A program made the translations under genes and the position numbers. Of a stretch of DNA of 64,000 nucleotides, positions 34,420 through 45,791 are shown piece after piece (position 1 is the first letter of the stretch; each line of letters starts with the position of its first letter). The stretch is from Cercis canadensis (Eukaryota; Streptophyta; Magnoliopsida; Fabales; Fabaceae). Location: assembly GCA_003255065.1 (NCBI GenBank), contig QAOA01001289.1, forward strand, positions 514,115 to 578,114, written 5' to 3'. A model generated the notes under the pieces. That model was not told where the DNA came from and made no database searches. It saw nothing but the letters and a program-made list of their open reading frames with translations.

Positions 34420-35918
34420 ACCCACAGGCTGTTCTTTCCCTTTCTCTTTTATTTTTAGTGCCTAGCTTTTACTGTTTGCTTTGTGCTTTGCATTGAGGAC
34501 ACTGCAAAAAAATTAATTGTAGGGGAGGGATTAGCTTGTTGTGCTGTTTTATGTTTTCTTTTTCTGTTTTACTTGTTATTTTTACTGTTTTCTGTTTTTC
34601 AGTTTTAGAATTTTAGTTTTTGTTGTTTTCTGTTTTCTATTTTCTGTGTTTTTAAATTTTCTATGTTTTTAGTATGCTATTTTCTGTTATTAGAATTGTT
34701 GTTTTACGTTTTCTGTTCACTATTTTTAATTTTCTGATTTCTATTTTAGTCATTTGAAATTCTGTTTTTTGTTTTCTTTTAGGATTGCTGTTTTTCTGTT
34801 TTATTTTTAGATTTTTCTGGTTCTTTCCAATTAAGTTAAGAGTTGTGAAGAGAATAGTTTGAAGTGATTTTGATTCTAAAGTGCTACAACATGAGTGGAC
34901 AATTATCTTGCTTCTTGAATTTAAGTGGTATGACAACAAATTTGATTTGGATGAGTTGATTCTTGGTAGTCTTATAAGTTGTGAGGATTTGAGCCATATG
35001 TCTTGATTCTTTCTTGTGTGTTTTTATCTATCAATTTGACACTCTAGAACTTGTTCTGTTTCTTAGGTGAGGTTACATTTGCACATGCATGCATAAAAGT
35101 GATTAAGACATTTCTTTCTTTGAGAAGCTACTTGACCAAATAGCTAACCTTGATGTTATCCTTTGATTACCCCTTTTTGAGACTAATGATCCTTTCTTTC
35201 ATGTGTAGCTCATTGCAAGCCTAAGTGTAAAACCATGTCCTACCTAACCCTTAGGAATTGAAGAGCATTGCATTGAATTAAAAAGGGAGTGAATTCTTAC
35301 AAAAACAAAGCATCAAGTTGTGGCTGAAATTGTTAAGTGTTATGCTTCAAAAAAAAAAAAACACCAATAGCAAAAGAATAAAGTTATTTTGGGAAAAGTA
35401 AAACTGAGTTGAAGCCCAATGTCAAGATGTACAAAGTACTTGAATTTCTCCATAATCAGATGCTCTTTATGATTCCTTAGGTGCTTTAGCCATTTTTCCA
35501 TTTTATTGTCATTCTTTTACCTTTCTCCATTACAACCTTTAAAAGTCCTTTTGAATTGTGTTATGCATGTGACATAGGTAGTGGAGATTGAGAATATGAA
35601 CAAGGTTATGGTAGTATGATTTTGATAGGATGATTGGAGAGAAATACTTACCTTAGACACTTGAGGAAATTGAGAGCATTTATTTATCTTGTGAGAGACT
35701 ATCTCCTTTGACTCCTTCCTATTAGATGAAATTGTCATGTTGTGTGTTCTCTAGTTGTCAAGAGATGTTGTTCCATGAGTGTTGCTGTTTCTTTAAGTTT
35801 GAATTGTTTTCTTACCTTAATCTTTGCATTCTTGACTTGATTGGAGAGTTATTTTCTTCCTCTCGTTTGATTCTTGTCATTTTGCCCAGGAGTGTAAAAA
35901 GTTCAGTGTGGGGGAATT
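34420..35918 (+). other. Element B region between integrase and 3' LTR
   Basis: Non-coding. A very T-rich block of TTTTCTGTTTT-like repeats (34,440-34,830) is followed by mixed sequence. In Athila elements an env-like frame can lie here; none is recognised. It ends in the polypurine tract GTGTGGGGGAATT (35,906-35,918). Confidence 0.6.
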
Positions 35919-37203
35919 TGATAAGATATCATTTTACACTATTTGTTTCCCTTATACTTAAACTTTTAGTGTGTGTTTCTGCTGATTTCCATAGCCCATA
36001 GACGTATTTTGTGGATTTGGACTTGTTGGTGTTTTTGGACTTTAATTGCATAATTATTGATTTCTGGCACTGCTTACATTTTTCACTATATCATGAGTTG
36101 TAAATGTCCGATTGATGCGATTCTAGCTTTGTATAAAAGCTAACAGAAAATTATACATTTCATATGAAGAGTCCAAAAGCTGATTCTCATCTCTAGATAA
36201 CTTAAATTCGCATGCAAGAAGTCTAGATTTTCTGCATCCACCTAGCATCGACTTATTCCATTCCTTGGGCCTGGCTATTGGACCAGTACTTGTTTATTGG
36301 CCCAACATCTGCTATTTGGGCCAGCACACATGTCACTAGGGTTTAATCATGGTTTTACCATTAAAGATTTAGGAAACTAGGTTTATTTTGTGATTAGGAA
36401 ACCTAGAGGAGGCAGCCAGCTAGTATTTATTCTTAAGTTGTTAAGAAAAATATGGATCACCACATTATCATCTGAAGCTGCTACCTCCTATTCCTGAGTT
36501 CGAGTTTAGACCTTTGCTTTTTGTTTAAGCCTTCCATGAAGGGCTAAGTACTTATGTAATCGATTCAAGAGGAACCAGACTTGCTAATCCAGAGTTCTTG
36601 TGCTTCAATCCGGGTTTGATTTAATATAATTTGAATTACTGTTTCTTCCCATCTTCATGTGATTGAATGGTACTTTGATTGCATGCTTTATATGAATTTA
36701 AATCGGTTGATTAGATTCATCACAGTAATCAAATTGGTAATCATATTTTAAAGGTTTTTAATATATGGTTAACTTGGACAATTCGTTTCTCAAATTAATA
36801 TGGACTTAGTGATATAGAGCAGTTGCCTAGATTCTTAATTCCAAGATTAATTGAATCCTGATTGGTAATCAGTAGGAATTCTAAGTGTTAATGTTAGGGG
36901 TTCCAGATAACATTTAACCAAGAATTAAATCAGATTTTGGATAATCTTTAGTGAACAAGGACGGATTAGGGTTTGGTTGCCTGCTTGAGTTGATTACGTT
37001 TTCTTCTATTTGACTAAATTCAGTTTATTGCTTTTTGGATTCTTAACATTTTGCATTCAACGCAAAACCCCTAGTTTTGTTCCTGTGTGAGTCTTAGTAG
37101 ATTAACTGTTCTGGTGAATCCTTGCGAGACGACACTAGTTGCATCCTATACTACAATTTAGTTGCAATTAGTATTGTAATTTTGCACTGTTCGGGATCCT
37201 TCA
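35919..37203 (+). repeat. Element B 3' LTR
   Basis: 1,285 bp, starts TGATAAGATATCA, ends GGATCCTTCA, and is followed by the GGCTG duplication. The differences from the 5' LTR look transition-rich. Confidence 0.9.
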
Positions 37204-37208
37204 GGCTG

Positions 37209-37782
37209 CTGCCTCTGGCTCTGATATCTGGCTCTTGGTGTCCAAAAGACGGAGCTCACTTACTTTCCCCTCTTAGGTGCATATATATACTACTTCGAAT
37301 TCTAGGGTTTCATCTTCAGAAGCTCGAACACGGCCTGCACACGACCGTGTTCATTAATGGTTGTTGGGCGTGTCACTTACATTCCCTCTCTAGACTTCAA
37401 GCACGGCCTTAGACACGACCATGTTCTCTCTAGCAGGGGGCGTGTTCATCTCAGGATCTTCTCTGGACTATGAACACGGCCTCAACACGAGCATGTCTAT
37501 TCTAATTCCTGGCCATGTTCTTCACAAATTCTGAAGTAGACATGGGCATGGACATGGCCGTGTTCGTGGTCATGTCCCCTGTCTGTACTTCGAATTATTC
37601 TGATTCTTTTGCCTTTTTGCTCCAGAAAGTCCATAGAATTCTTCCTTTAGTTTAATCAACCAGAGAAACACCTGAAACACAAATATATGAGTTAAGTGCC
37701 ATGTTTAAAGTGAATTTGATCAAATCTAAGTAAGAATCCATTGATAAAGCATGGAACTTAAAGACATAATAAGCAAATATCA
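37209..37782 (-). repeat. Element A 5' LTR, part 2
   Basis: The outer part of the LTR split by element B. On the minus strand it starts TGATATTTGC at 37,782. It contains diverged CACGGCC/GGCCGTG motifs at 37,325-37,590. CTCAC follows at 37,783-37,787. Confidence 0.7.
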
Positions 37783-38260
37783 CTCACTACAAGAAAAATC
37801 TAGTTTTCTCATAGATCAAATCCGTGAGAAATGGGAGAAAAAGTTCGTGAGAAACACTGTTATCACGAATTTTCTCACAGGCTTCAGGGCATGAGAAAAA
37901 CATGAGTGACAAAATCATTTTCTCACAGACAAAATAGTTCATGAGAAATTTGTCACAGACTCTTTCACAGATAAACATTTGTTACGTGTGAGAGTATCTC
38001 ACACGTAAGTTGTCGAGTTTCTCACAGACCACTTCCATGAGAACATCCGTGGGCAATTATTTTTTTTATATTATTTATTTTGGCTCAAATGAGTATTTAT
38101 TTTTTCTAAACATTTAATCAAATTAATAAACAAAATTAAATGAAAATATAATAAAACTTTATTAATAAAATTTAAATACAAATAAAAAAATGTTATGCAA
38201 TATAAAAAAAACTACAGTGGAATGCCCTAAGCATTAATCCTTATTGTATATCCCCAAGTC

Positions 38261-39786
38261 CTAAGCTGCATCATCGTCAGTGGGGGGCTGTGGGGTTGAA
38301 CACGATGTTAGACCATGGTGTTGCAGCAATAAGTCTCCTAGCATAGCTGTGAGCACCTCGGTGAATATGCTAGTGGCATCAATTACCTGGGCCACTGGGC
38401 TGAGGCGAGCCACTTCCTGCTGCAAACTGGTCATCTGGGTTAGCACCTTAGACATTTGAGGATTCAAATTCTAGGAGGGCTGGGTAGGTTGTGAGTTGGC
38501 AGAGTCCAATATGCCAGCCTTAGAGCCCATGCTGTAAACCTGACCCTTCTTATTGTTCTTGCCAACAACATTGAGCCATAGCCTGGTGTCGTTGACAGAA
38601 GAGGAAGATGACTGGGCCTGGCTCTGAGATCGACACCTCTCATACTCGGTCAAACATAAAATAATAGGTTAGTAGAAAATACATATATGTAATTCACATA
38701 AAGACTAAATAATGAATTTAATACTTACATAGGTGGACTATGCCTGTTGATGGACCTAGCCCTTAGTAGAGTTGTGCTGGAGGTGATGGAAAACCTCCAG
38801 AGCGTTGGTTTCTCTGCCCAACTCCTTCGTCTACAAAAAACATAAACTATTAGTAAACATAAATTGACATATCTAAAAAATAGAACATTATTAAATAAAA
38901 CACTTACCAGCCTCTGTTTGTGCTCGGAAATGGTCATAGAGCCACCCCTGTGAAAGGCATGCCCCTGGTCTATGGAACAATTCTTCTTGTTCCTCTCAGA
39001 TATGGCCCTATACTATTGAGAGGCCCATCTAGCTTTGAAGGCCTCCAATACAGCAGGCGACAACCATTCGCCCCTGGACTTCCCGACCTTGATGCCTCAA
39101 AAGCAGACAAGTAGGTTGTCAAAACACTTTGAGAGCCAGATTTGTAATGCTGGTGCTCCCAGACAGATTTCCTCTACATTAGAAAATATAATATCAATGT
39201 TAGTAAATATCTATATCAAATAAAGTGACTTTTGAATAAAGCTAAATCAAATAATTGCTACCTTGAACTTTGCCCTCCAGAGTTCCTTCACCTCATCAAG
39301 AACTGAGGTGAAATGTAGCCAAGGCTCCTCAAATTTTGACTTGTAAATAGCCGAAAGGTAGTTCACAAGCTCCTTGGAAGACATAAAGCCGTAAAATAAA
39401 ATTAATTTTTAATTATTAGAAATAATTAATAGTAAATCTAAATAAAAAAATTTTAAGTATTAGAATTAACTTACTACTTCCTCCAGTGGCTCAATAAACA
39501 ACCGACTATCAGGTAGTCAGGAGCCCGGACGTAGACATGGTGAGTCCGAAATAGATAGACTCGCATTCAATGACCCTCCAACGGCCAACAATGCGGAGCC
39601 TGGAGTGGCGGCTCCTGAGGACCCCTTGTACATCGTAGTGGGCGATGGCGTGCTCGCCAACCCTAAGGTAGGCATAAACAAAGACAAGGCCGGCTCAGTC
39701 TAAGAAGGTCAAGCAACAACCTTGCCTTTGTCCGTCCTAGATGCCAGCCCAGTTGTCTGAGATGACCGCCTTGGCTGGTCTGACAT
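38261..39786 (-). pseudogene. Transposase_24 protein gene of CACTA-2
   Basis: Read from ATG at 39,786 (MSDQPRRSSQTTGLASRTDK) to TAG at 38,261. Recognisable exon blocks are DSRLFIEPLEE near 39,490, NYLSAIYKSKFEEPW near 39,330, AVLEAFKARWASQ near 39,020, and ERNKKNCSIDQGHAFHRGGS up to 38,940. The next block ends in NRHSPPM near 38,730, then come YERCRSQSQAQSSSSSVND (38,653) and a coiled-coil-like end (SKVLTQMTSLQQEVARL). The order is the same as in the CACTA-1 gene at 21,408-22,997, but sequence identity is low. Stops near 39,710, 39,510 and 38,472 break it. It would have bound the element's subterminal repeats. Confidence 0.75.
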
Positions 39787-39834
39787 TTGTCATACAATTT
39801 AAATAAAATCAATGAAATAATTAGTACAATATAA

Positions 39835-40115
39835 CCACTAATCCCTAAATCAACAAACCCTAAACTTTAAATCCCAAATCCTTAAACCCTAATCTTAACC
39901 TAACTCTTAAATCCCAAACCCTAAACCACTAAACCTAAACCCTAAATCCAAACCCCCAAAACCTTAACCCTAAACTCAAAAGCCTAAACCTAAACCCCTT
40001 AACCCAAAACCCCAATCTCCTAAATCCTAAATCCTAAGTCCTGAACCCCAAACCACTAAATCCCTAAAACCTAAACCTTAAATTCTTAACCCTTAAATCC
40101 CTAAATAATAAACAA
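39835..40115. repeat. Degenerate telomere-like CCCTAAA tract
   Basis: About 280 bases made almost wholly of AAACCCTAA, AAATCCCTAA, AACCTAAACC and close variants. It is related to the plant telomere repeat CCCTAAA but irregular in spacing. It lies just upstream of the start codon of the CACTA-2 gene, inside the element. Confidence 0.8.
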
Positions 40116-40334
40116 AAAATTGGGCAAAGTCTCCCATAAAATTGAACATTCCAGGAATTTAAAATTCCACACAATTTAACAGAAACACAAACCCTAAATT
40201 ATAATTTATTCCAACATATATAATTACACAGCAGTTGAAAAAATTACAAAATTATTTTTACACCATTTGAAAAAATTCAGAAAAAATTCAAAATGATTCA
40301 ACATCAAGCATATAACAAAATTGAGTTCCTAATC

Positions 40335-40343
<9 letters not shown>

Positions 40344-40368
<25 letters not shown>
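40344..40368. repeat. AT microsatellite
   Basis: Uninterrupted AT dinucleotide run of about 25 bases within CACTA-2. Confidence 0.9.
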
Positions 40369-41177
40369 CAATTTCACTATCTATCAACCTTCACTATTAA
40401 GCTACATCTAAAATAACTTATACACTATCTAAAATAAGCAATAAACATTTTAAATAGCTAAATATAATAATGTTCATTGTAATTAAAATAAAATTACTCA
40501 TACAAAACGCATAAGAATTTAGAGATAAGAGATGAGTATAGGAACCTACCTCAATGAGAAAAAACCTCCAAATCTAAACCGATAGTCTTGAAGATGTTGA
40601 CCTGCAGTGCAAAACGCAAGCTTTGGAAGCTGAAATTGTCATGATTTGCTCCGAGGAGAGAGAGAGGACGACAAGGATTGGAGAAGAAAGAGAAAAGTTT
40701 GAAAATGGAAATGAAGGCTGCGGTTGCACGACGGAAAAGATAAACATATTTTCTCACGAAATTTCTCACAGACTTTATTCGTGAGAAACGTAACCCTAGA
40801 ATTCAAATTTTAAGTGAAACGGTGCATAGCGATTTCTCATAAACTGTCTCTCAGTGCTAACATTCTGTGAGAAAGTCTATGAGAAAATATGTATTTTCTG
40901 ACGGACATAGTCGGTGAAAATGGTCAACATATTTATGGTTATAGTTAGGGCGCCAAATCTCACTGTCTGCCCTATTTATGAGAAATTTCGTGAGAAAATC
41001 CTAACAGTCATATTCTGTGAGAAAATCCATGAGAAATCGCGTGAAATTTTCCTAGATTTTTGTTCTGTGAAAAAATTCCATGAGAAAAAGCAAATTTTTT
41101 TTTTTTGTGGTTGTTTAAGCTTTGCCATCATTGGTTCTCCACCTTAGCACTACCACCGTCACAGCAGTGGAGGTTGT

Positions 41178-43322
41178 TGATGTGCTAATAAGTCGATTTT
41201 ATACTGCTTATCTTGTATTGATCTAGCTTGTTAATTGCTTATTCTAGGGTGTTTTAGGTTTAATTTATGTGTTTTCATGTTTATTTTTAGGTTTTCAATT
41301 TAGGAATGAATGGAAGTCTATTAAGCATGTTTTGGCATAAAAAAGGGATCAATTTTGGTCAACTGGAATTGGAGGCAGCAAGCTCAGCACCGCAGCCCCC
41401 AATCCTAGTGCTACAACCCCTATTTATGAAGGAAAAGTGAAAACAAGGCAAAGAGGCCACCGCCACAGCCCCCAATTCCAGGGCTGTAGCACCAGCCAAG
41501 TGAAAAAATCAAGTGAATGAGACAGAGAGTTGAGCACTGCAGCATTAGCAGTTCAACCAAATTCAACATTGAGGCAAAGAGTGGAGCGGTACAATGCCCA
41601 AACCCAGCGTCGCAACCCTCGAGAGTCAACTTGGGATTTGACTTCCAGTCTTACTATTTTTCACTAGGATTTTTATTTTATTTTATTTCATTTTTATCTT
41701 AAACTTTCTAGGACATATAAATAGGGTTTTTAGAGACTAAATTAGGGTTCCACACATTTTGTACTAGAGGCAAGAAAGGAAGGGAAAATCTAGCTCAAAG
41801 AAGAGGATTTCATCATCAGTTCTCCGCTTCAATGAGTTTTTCTCATCTTTCTCTTTTGTACTCATGTCTAGAATTTGTGTGAACATGACTTTTAATTTTA
41901 TTATGAACTAATTCTCTTTCTAGGGCTACGATGTAACCTAATTATGAATGACTGAAATTTTTTAATAAATTGATCTATGTTTTATCTTTTCTATTTGAGT
42001 GTTTATCTCTAATATTAAAGCCTCTAATTAACTGGTCATTAATTAGTTGTTAAGTTAATCATAATGAGACTGAGAGGAGATTTGTGTGTCAAGTTCATTG
42101 GGATAAATACCATAGGTTGCATGTAGGATAGAGATATACCTACATGACTTGTGTAGTCAATTAAAAAGATTCATAAAATTGAACAAATTTTTTGGTTATT
42201 CATAATTCACAAAGACATATAGTGGGTTCATAACTTGGATATATTTTCATTTGACCTTGAGAGAAGCTAATGAATAAGTTAGGGAATCTCAGCTAGCAAA
42301 TTAGAAAGATAGATCTAGATTTAGGATTTAAGGAAGAAAATCATTATTAGTTATGGTGAAATTGGAACCCCAAATATTTCTCATCCATATTTCTACCTGA
42401 TTTAGTATTTTTGCCTTTAAATTATTGCTTGATATCCACTCTTTATTGTCTAGATAAAATTTGAATATACTTGATTTTGGTATTTAGTAGCCATAATCCT
42501 CGTGGGATGATACTCTTTCACTATTTATTACTTCAAAATGAAAATGCGCACTTGCGTCAGAGTTTTACACAATAAGTTTTTAGCGCCGTTGCTGGGGACT
42601 AAGCGTCTATTAATATCAATACTAGGTTATTCTAATCTTAGTCTAGATGTTTATTTTTCTGTTTTAAATCTTTGCTTTTTTTCTTTCAAGAAGTTTTTCA
42701 CTAGTGTATGAGAAGTGCGGGGCACGTTAATCTAATTCCCTTGGATTTTGAAATAAAAAAGACGTATAAAAAAAATCGAAGGGAAAGAAGAAACGCTTCT
42801 AGACCAGCTAAAGACACTATGGAAGATGTTGAGCAAAACATAGAGCCAATGGTGGTTCAAAAGGCATTGAAGCATTATGGGGTTCCCAAAGGACTAGTAG
42901 ACTAGCCATACAAGCCAGCAACTTTAAGATCAAATCTTGTGTAATTCAGATGATGTAAGCCAACCAATTTGTTGGATTAGCAACTGAGGATGCAAATGAT
43001 CATTTAGAGGGATTTCTAGAGATTTGTGACACATTCAAGTTGAATGGTGCCTTTGACGATGCTATTCGACTATGCCTATTCCCTTTTTCACTGAAGGATA
43101 AGGCACGAAATTGGCTATATTCTCTACCAGCGGGGTCTATCAATACATGGGATGAGATTACTAAGCAATCCTTGGCGAGATTTTACCTACCAGTAAAAAT
43201 CGTCAAGATGCGCAATGACATCAATACTTTTGTGCAACATGACATGGAAGGATTGCATGAAGCTTTGGATCACTTCAAGGGGTTGTTGAGGAAGTGCCCA
43301 TATCATGGTTTATAGGAGTGGA
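41178..43322 (+). mobile_element. Gypsy element D, 5' LTR and partial gag
   Basis: An LTR of about 1.39 kb (start near 41,178, TGATGTGCTAATAAG; end near 42,571, TTTTACACA) is followed by a tRNA-Asp-type primer site TAGCGCCGTTGCTGGGGA (42,581-42,598). Gag follows. The element is cut at 43,322 by a B-family LTR, and its remainder is not seen before or after the assembly gap. Both LTR boundaries are approximate because no second LTR is available. Confidence 0.7.
42708..43315 (+). pseudogene. Element D gag fragment
   Basis: Starts MRSAGHVNLIPLDFEIKKTY, with a basic stretch, and reads to a TAG at 42,903. After further stops the Gag core resumes from about 42,960: NQFVGLATEDANDHLEGFLE, DTFKLNGAFDDAIRLCLFPF, KDKARNWLYSLP, TWDEITKQSLARFYLP. 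It ends at TAG 43,313. This is the retrotransposon Gag (capsid) family of Athila-like elements. The rest of gag and all of pol are missing. Confidence 0.8.
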
Positions 43323-43726
43323 TGATAACACATTATTTTATACTATTTGTTTCTCTTATACTTAGACTTTTAGTGTGTGTTTCTAGTGAATTTTATGGCT
43401 TTTAGACATATTTTGGAGATTTGGACTTGTTGGTGCTTGTAGATTTTAATTGCTTTACTGTTAAATTCTGGCACTGCTTACGTTTTTCACCATATCTTTT
43501 GCTATAGATGTCCAATTGATGTGATTCCAGTTTCGTTGGAAAGCTGACAGAAAATGCCACATTTCATATGAAGAGCCCAGAAGCTGATTCTCTCGTCTGG
43601 ACAACTGAAATTCGCGTGCAAGCAGTCCAGATTTTCTGCTCCGCCCAGCACTCCGCCCAGCATTGACTGATTCCTTTCCTTAGGGCTGCCTATTGGACCA
43701 GAGCATGTTTATTTGGGCCAACATCT
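43323..43726 (+). repeat. Third LTR of the element B family, truncated by gap
   Basis: Starts TGATAACACATTATTTTATA and follows the B LTR (AGACTTTTAGTGTGTG, TTCATATGAAGAGCCC) for ~400 bp until the N run. It is inserted in element D gag; the five bases before it are GTGGA. Whether it is a solo LTR or the start of a full element is hidden by the gap. Confidence 0.85.
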
Positions 43727-44485
43727 NNNNNNNNNNNNNNNNNNNNNNNNNNNNNNNNNNNNNNNNNNNNNNNNNNNNNNNNNNNNNNNNNNNNNNNNNN
43801 NNNNNNNNNNNNNNNNNNNNNNNNNNNNNNNNNNNNNNNNNNNNNNNNNNNNNNNNNNNNNNNNNNNNNNNNNNNNNNNNNNNNNNNNNNNNNNNNNNNN
43901 NNNNNNNNNNNNNNNNNNNNNNNNNNNNNNNNNNNNNNNNNNNNNNNNNNNNNNNNNNNNNNNNNNNNNNNNNNNNNNNNNNNNNNNNNNNNNNNNNNNN
44001 NNNNNNNNNNNNNNNNNNNNNNNNNNNNNNNNNNNNNNNNNNNNNNNNNNNNNNNNNNNNNNNNNNNNNNNNNNNNNNNNNNNNNNNNNNNNNNNNNNNN
44101 NNNNNNNNNNNNNNNNNNNNNNNNNNNNNNNNNNNNNNNNNNNNNNNNNNNNNNNNNNNNNNNNNNNNNNNNNNNNNNNNNNNNNNNNNNNNNNNNNNNN
44201 NNNNNNNNNNNNNNNNNNNNNNNNNNNNNNNNNNNNNNNNNNNNNNNNNNNNNNNNNNNNNNNNNNNNNNNNNNNNNNNNNNNNNNNNNNNNNNNNNNNN
44301 NNNNNNNNNNNNNNNNNNNNNNNNNNNNNNNNNNNNNNNNNNNNNNNNNNNNNNNNNNNNNNNNNNNNNNNNNNNNNNNNNNNNNNNNNNNNNNNNNNNN
44401 NNNNNNNNNNNNNNNNNNNNNNNNNNNNNNNNNNNNNNNNNNNNNNNNNNNNNNNNNNNNNNNNNNNNNNNNNNNNNNNNNNNNN
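43727..44485. other. Assembly gap (759 N)
   Basis: Unresolved bases only. Single unresolved bases also occur at 4,911, 28,180, 50,545 and 57,657, most of them in or beside low-complexity tracts. Confidence 1.
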
Positions 44486-44791
44486 TGTAATGATGTAGGA
44501 ATTTTGAATTTGGGAAAAGAGTTGGGGAATTAGGCCAAATGACTTGATCTTGCAAAAAGAAAAAAAAAAAAAACAAAAAAAGGCCAGCCTTATTCAAACC
44601 CAAATGGGCCACTACTCAAATCGGCCCAATTTTATTCGAGCTAAAATTTTATGAACCCAACATTCCTTCAAAACATGTCAGCCCATTAGGCGGCACTCAT
44701 TTTGATAGTTCTAGTTTTAATCACCCATTAAGAAATATTATCATATTTAAACATAAATAAAATAACCACATAATACATAAATATTTGGGAA
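44486..44791. other. Unassigned sequence after the gap
   Basis: AT-rich, with an A-rich run near 44,560. Phrases such as CAAATGGGCC and CGGCCCAAT occur, but I see no recognisable gene or repeat boundary. Confidence 0.4.
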
Positions 44792-45046
44792 AAGTCTAAA
44801 AAACTCTCTTGAACTATACACTATGTGTGATTTACCCCCAAAACTTTAAAAATGTAGGGAATACCTCTTTCAACTATTAAAATGTGCGGTTTACCCCCAA
44901 GATTCAAACAAACTTCCAATAATGGACGGAAATGAGCATGTGCCGTGCACATGATGTGTTTAAATGAAAATAAATTCATAAAATTGGGGTCAAAAATTAA
45001 TATTCAAAAATTTTTAGGGCCAAATAATAATATTTAAAATTTATCA

Positions 45047-45047
<1 letters not shown>

Positions 45048-45080
<33 letters not shown>
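45048..45080. repeat. CT microsatellite
   Basis: About 16 CT units just inside the left inverted repeat of the Pack-MULE. Confidence 0.9.
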
Positions 45081-45081
<1 letters not shown>

Positions 45082-45791
45082 AACTTGCAGAAACAATGGT
45101 TCCAATTTTTTTTTCTCTTGCCCAAAACGATATAGCTCATTTTCATATTGAAAATTCAAATCTCCAAAGGCTCCAATGGTTCTGCTACAAATCTTAGCAA
45201 AACGAAAATGATATTCTTTGGTTTCTACCTATAGATGAAACTGCAAAGAGAACATTAAGCAACTCCATCTGCCAAGAATAATTTCTTTGGTTTCTTTGGT
45301 TCTAGATTTTCGAATTGCCTTCAAGAGGGCAAGCGCCCAATATAGATTTTTTTTTTTTTCTATTTTTTACATTTTCTTTTTTGTATCTTGTCCTCCACCT
45401 TCTTCCTTGAAATATATAAAATTTTTGTCAACTCATTCAAAACAAAGAATCTAAACTAAGAAACTATATCATTGTTTTCCATATGGAATTTTTCCTCTTT
45501 TAAATCCTCCTCTTCAAGCTCACATCATTGTAGGTATTGGTAGTTATGGAGTTAAATGCAATATCGAAATCTTGGAAAGTTAGAGACTGTAAACTATTTC
45601 TTTGGTAAGATGCAAACTGTAAACTATTTTGGTCTTGGTGGGTGCTGCTCCCATCCTAGCCATGGCTGTTGGGTGAAGCCTTTCTCTCTCTCTCTCCTAC
45701 ACAATCCCTCACAGAATCCAATATTTTCTCCTTTCAAAAGAGAAAATCTATAAAAACAGAGTCAAACACAGATCTAGAAACAGAGAATGAT

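Larger units (their letters stand above)
26051..37203 (+). mobile_element. Ty3/gypsy (Athila-like) retrotransposon B, decayed
   Basis: LTRs 26,051-27,327 and 35,919-37,203 begin TGATA and end TCA, with GGCTG duplicated at 26,046-26,050 and 37,204-37,208. A tRNA-Asp-type primer site (27,334-27,351) and a polypurine tract (GTGTGGGGGAATT) are present. The domain order Gag, protease, reverse transcriptase, RNase H, integrase is that of gypsy elements. The primer site, the ITLRSGKE motif after Gag and ~1.5 kb of DNA after integrase suggest the Athila branch. LTR divergence is near 7% by eye. Premature stops, altered active sites and an 80-bp duplication make it inactive. Confidence 0.93.
2423..37782 (-). 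mobile_element. Non-coding LTR retroelement A, split by two nested insertions
   Basis: Seen on the minus strand. The 5' LTR starts TGATATTT at 37,782 and ends AAACATCA at 25,177; a tRNA-Asp-type primer binding site follows, and an LTR remnant ends at 2,423. The bases just outside both ends are CTCAC (2,418-2,422 and 37,783-37,787), a 5-bp target-site duplication. The 5' LTR (~1.45 kb once the nested gypsy element is removed) is 25,177-26,050 plus 37,209-37,782. The other LTR is reduced to ~180 bp and is split by CACTA-1. The internal region of ~1.6 kb (23,574-25,176) has no recognisable gag or pol, so this is a non-autonomous or internally deleted element. The primer site suggests a gypsy-type parent (inference). 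Confidence 0.75.
37785..41113 (-). mobile_element. CACTA-2, small non-autonomous CACTA element
   Basis: It starts CACTACAAGAAAAATC at 37,785. The other end is degenerate: the complement of 41,095-41,113 reads CAACCACAAAAA, so the boundary is approximate. Both ends carry TTTCTCAC and GTGAGAAA subterminal motifs (37,800-38,045 and 40,750-41,095). The only gene is a Transposase_24-type pseudogene on the minus strand; no TNP2 is seen. The insertion of element A at its first bases duplicated part of this terminus. Confidence 0.75.

Noticed and set aside
43680..44612. Long open frames across 43,680-44,612
   Set aside because: They consist almost entirely of unresolved bases.
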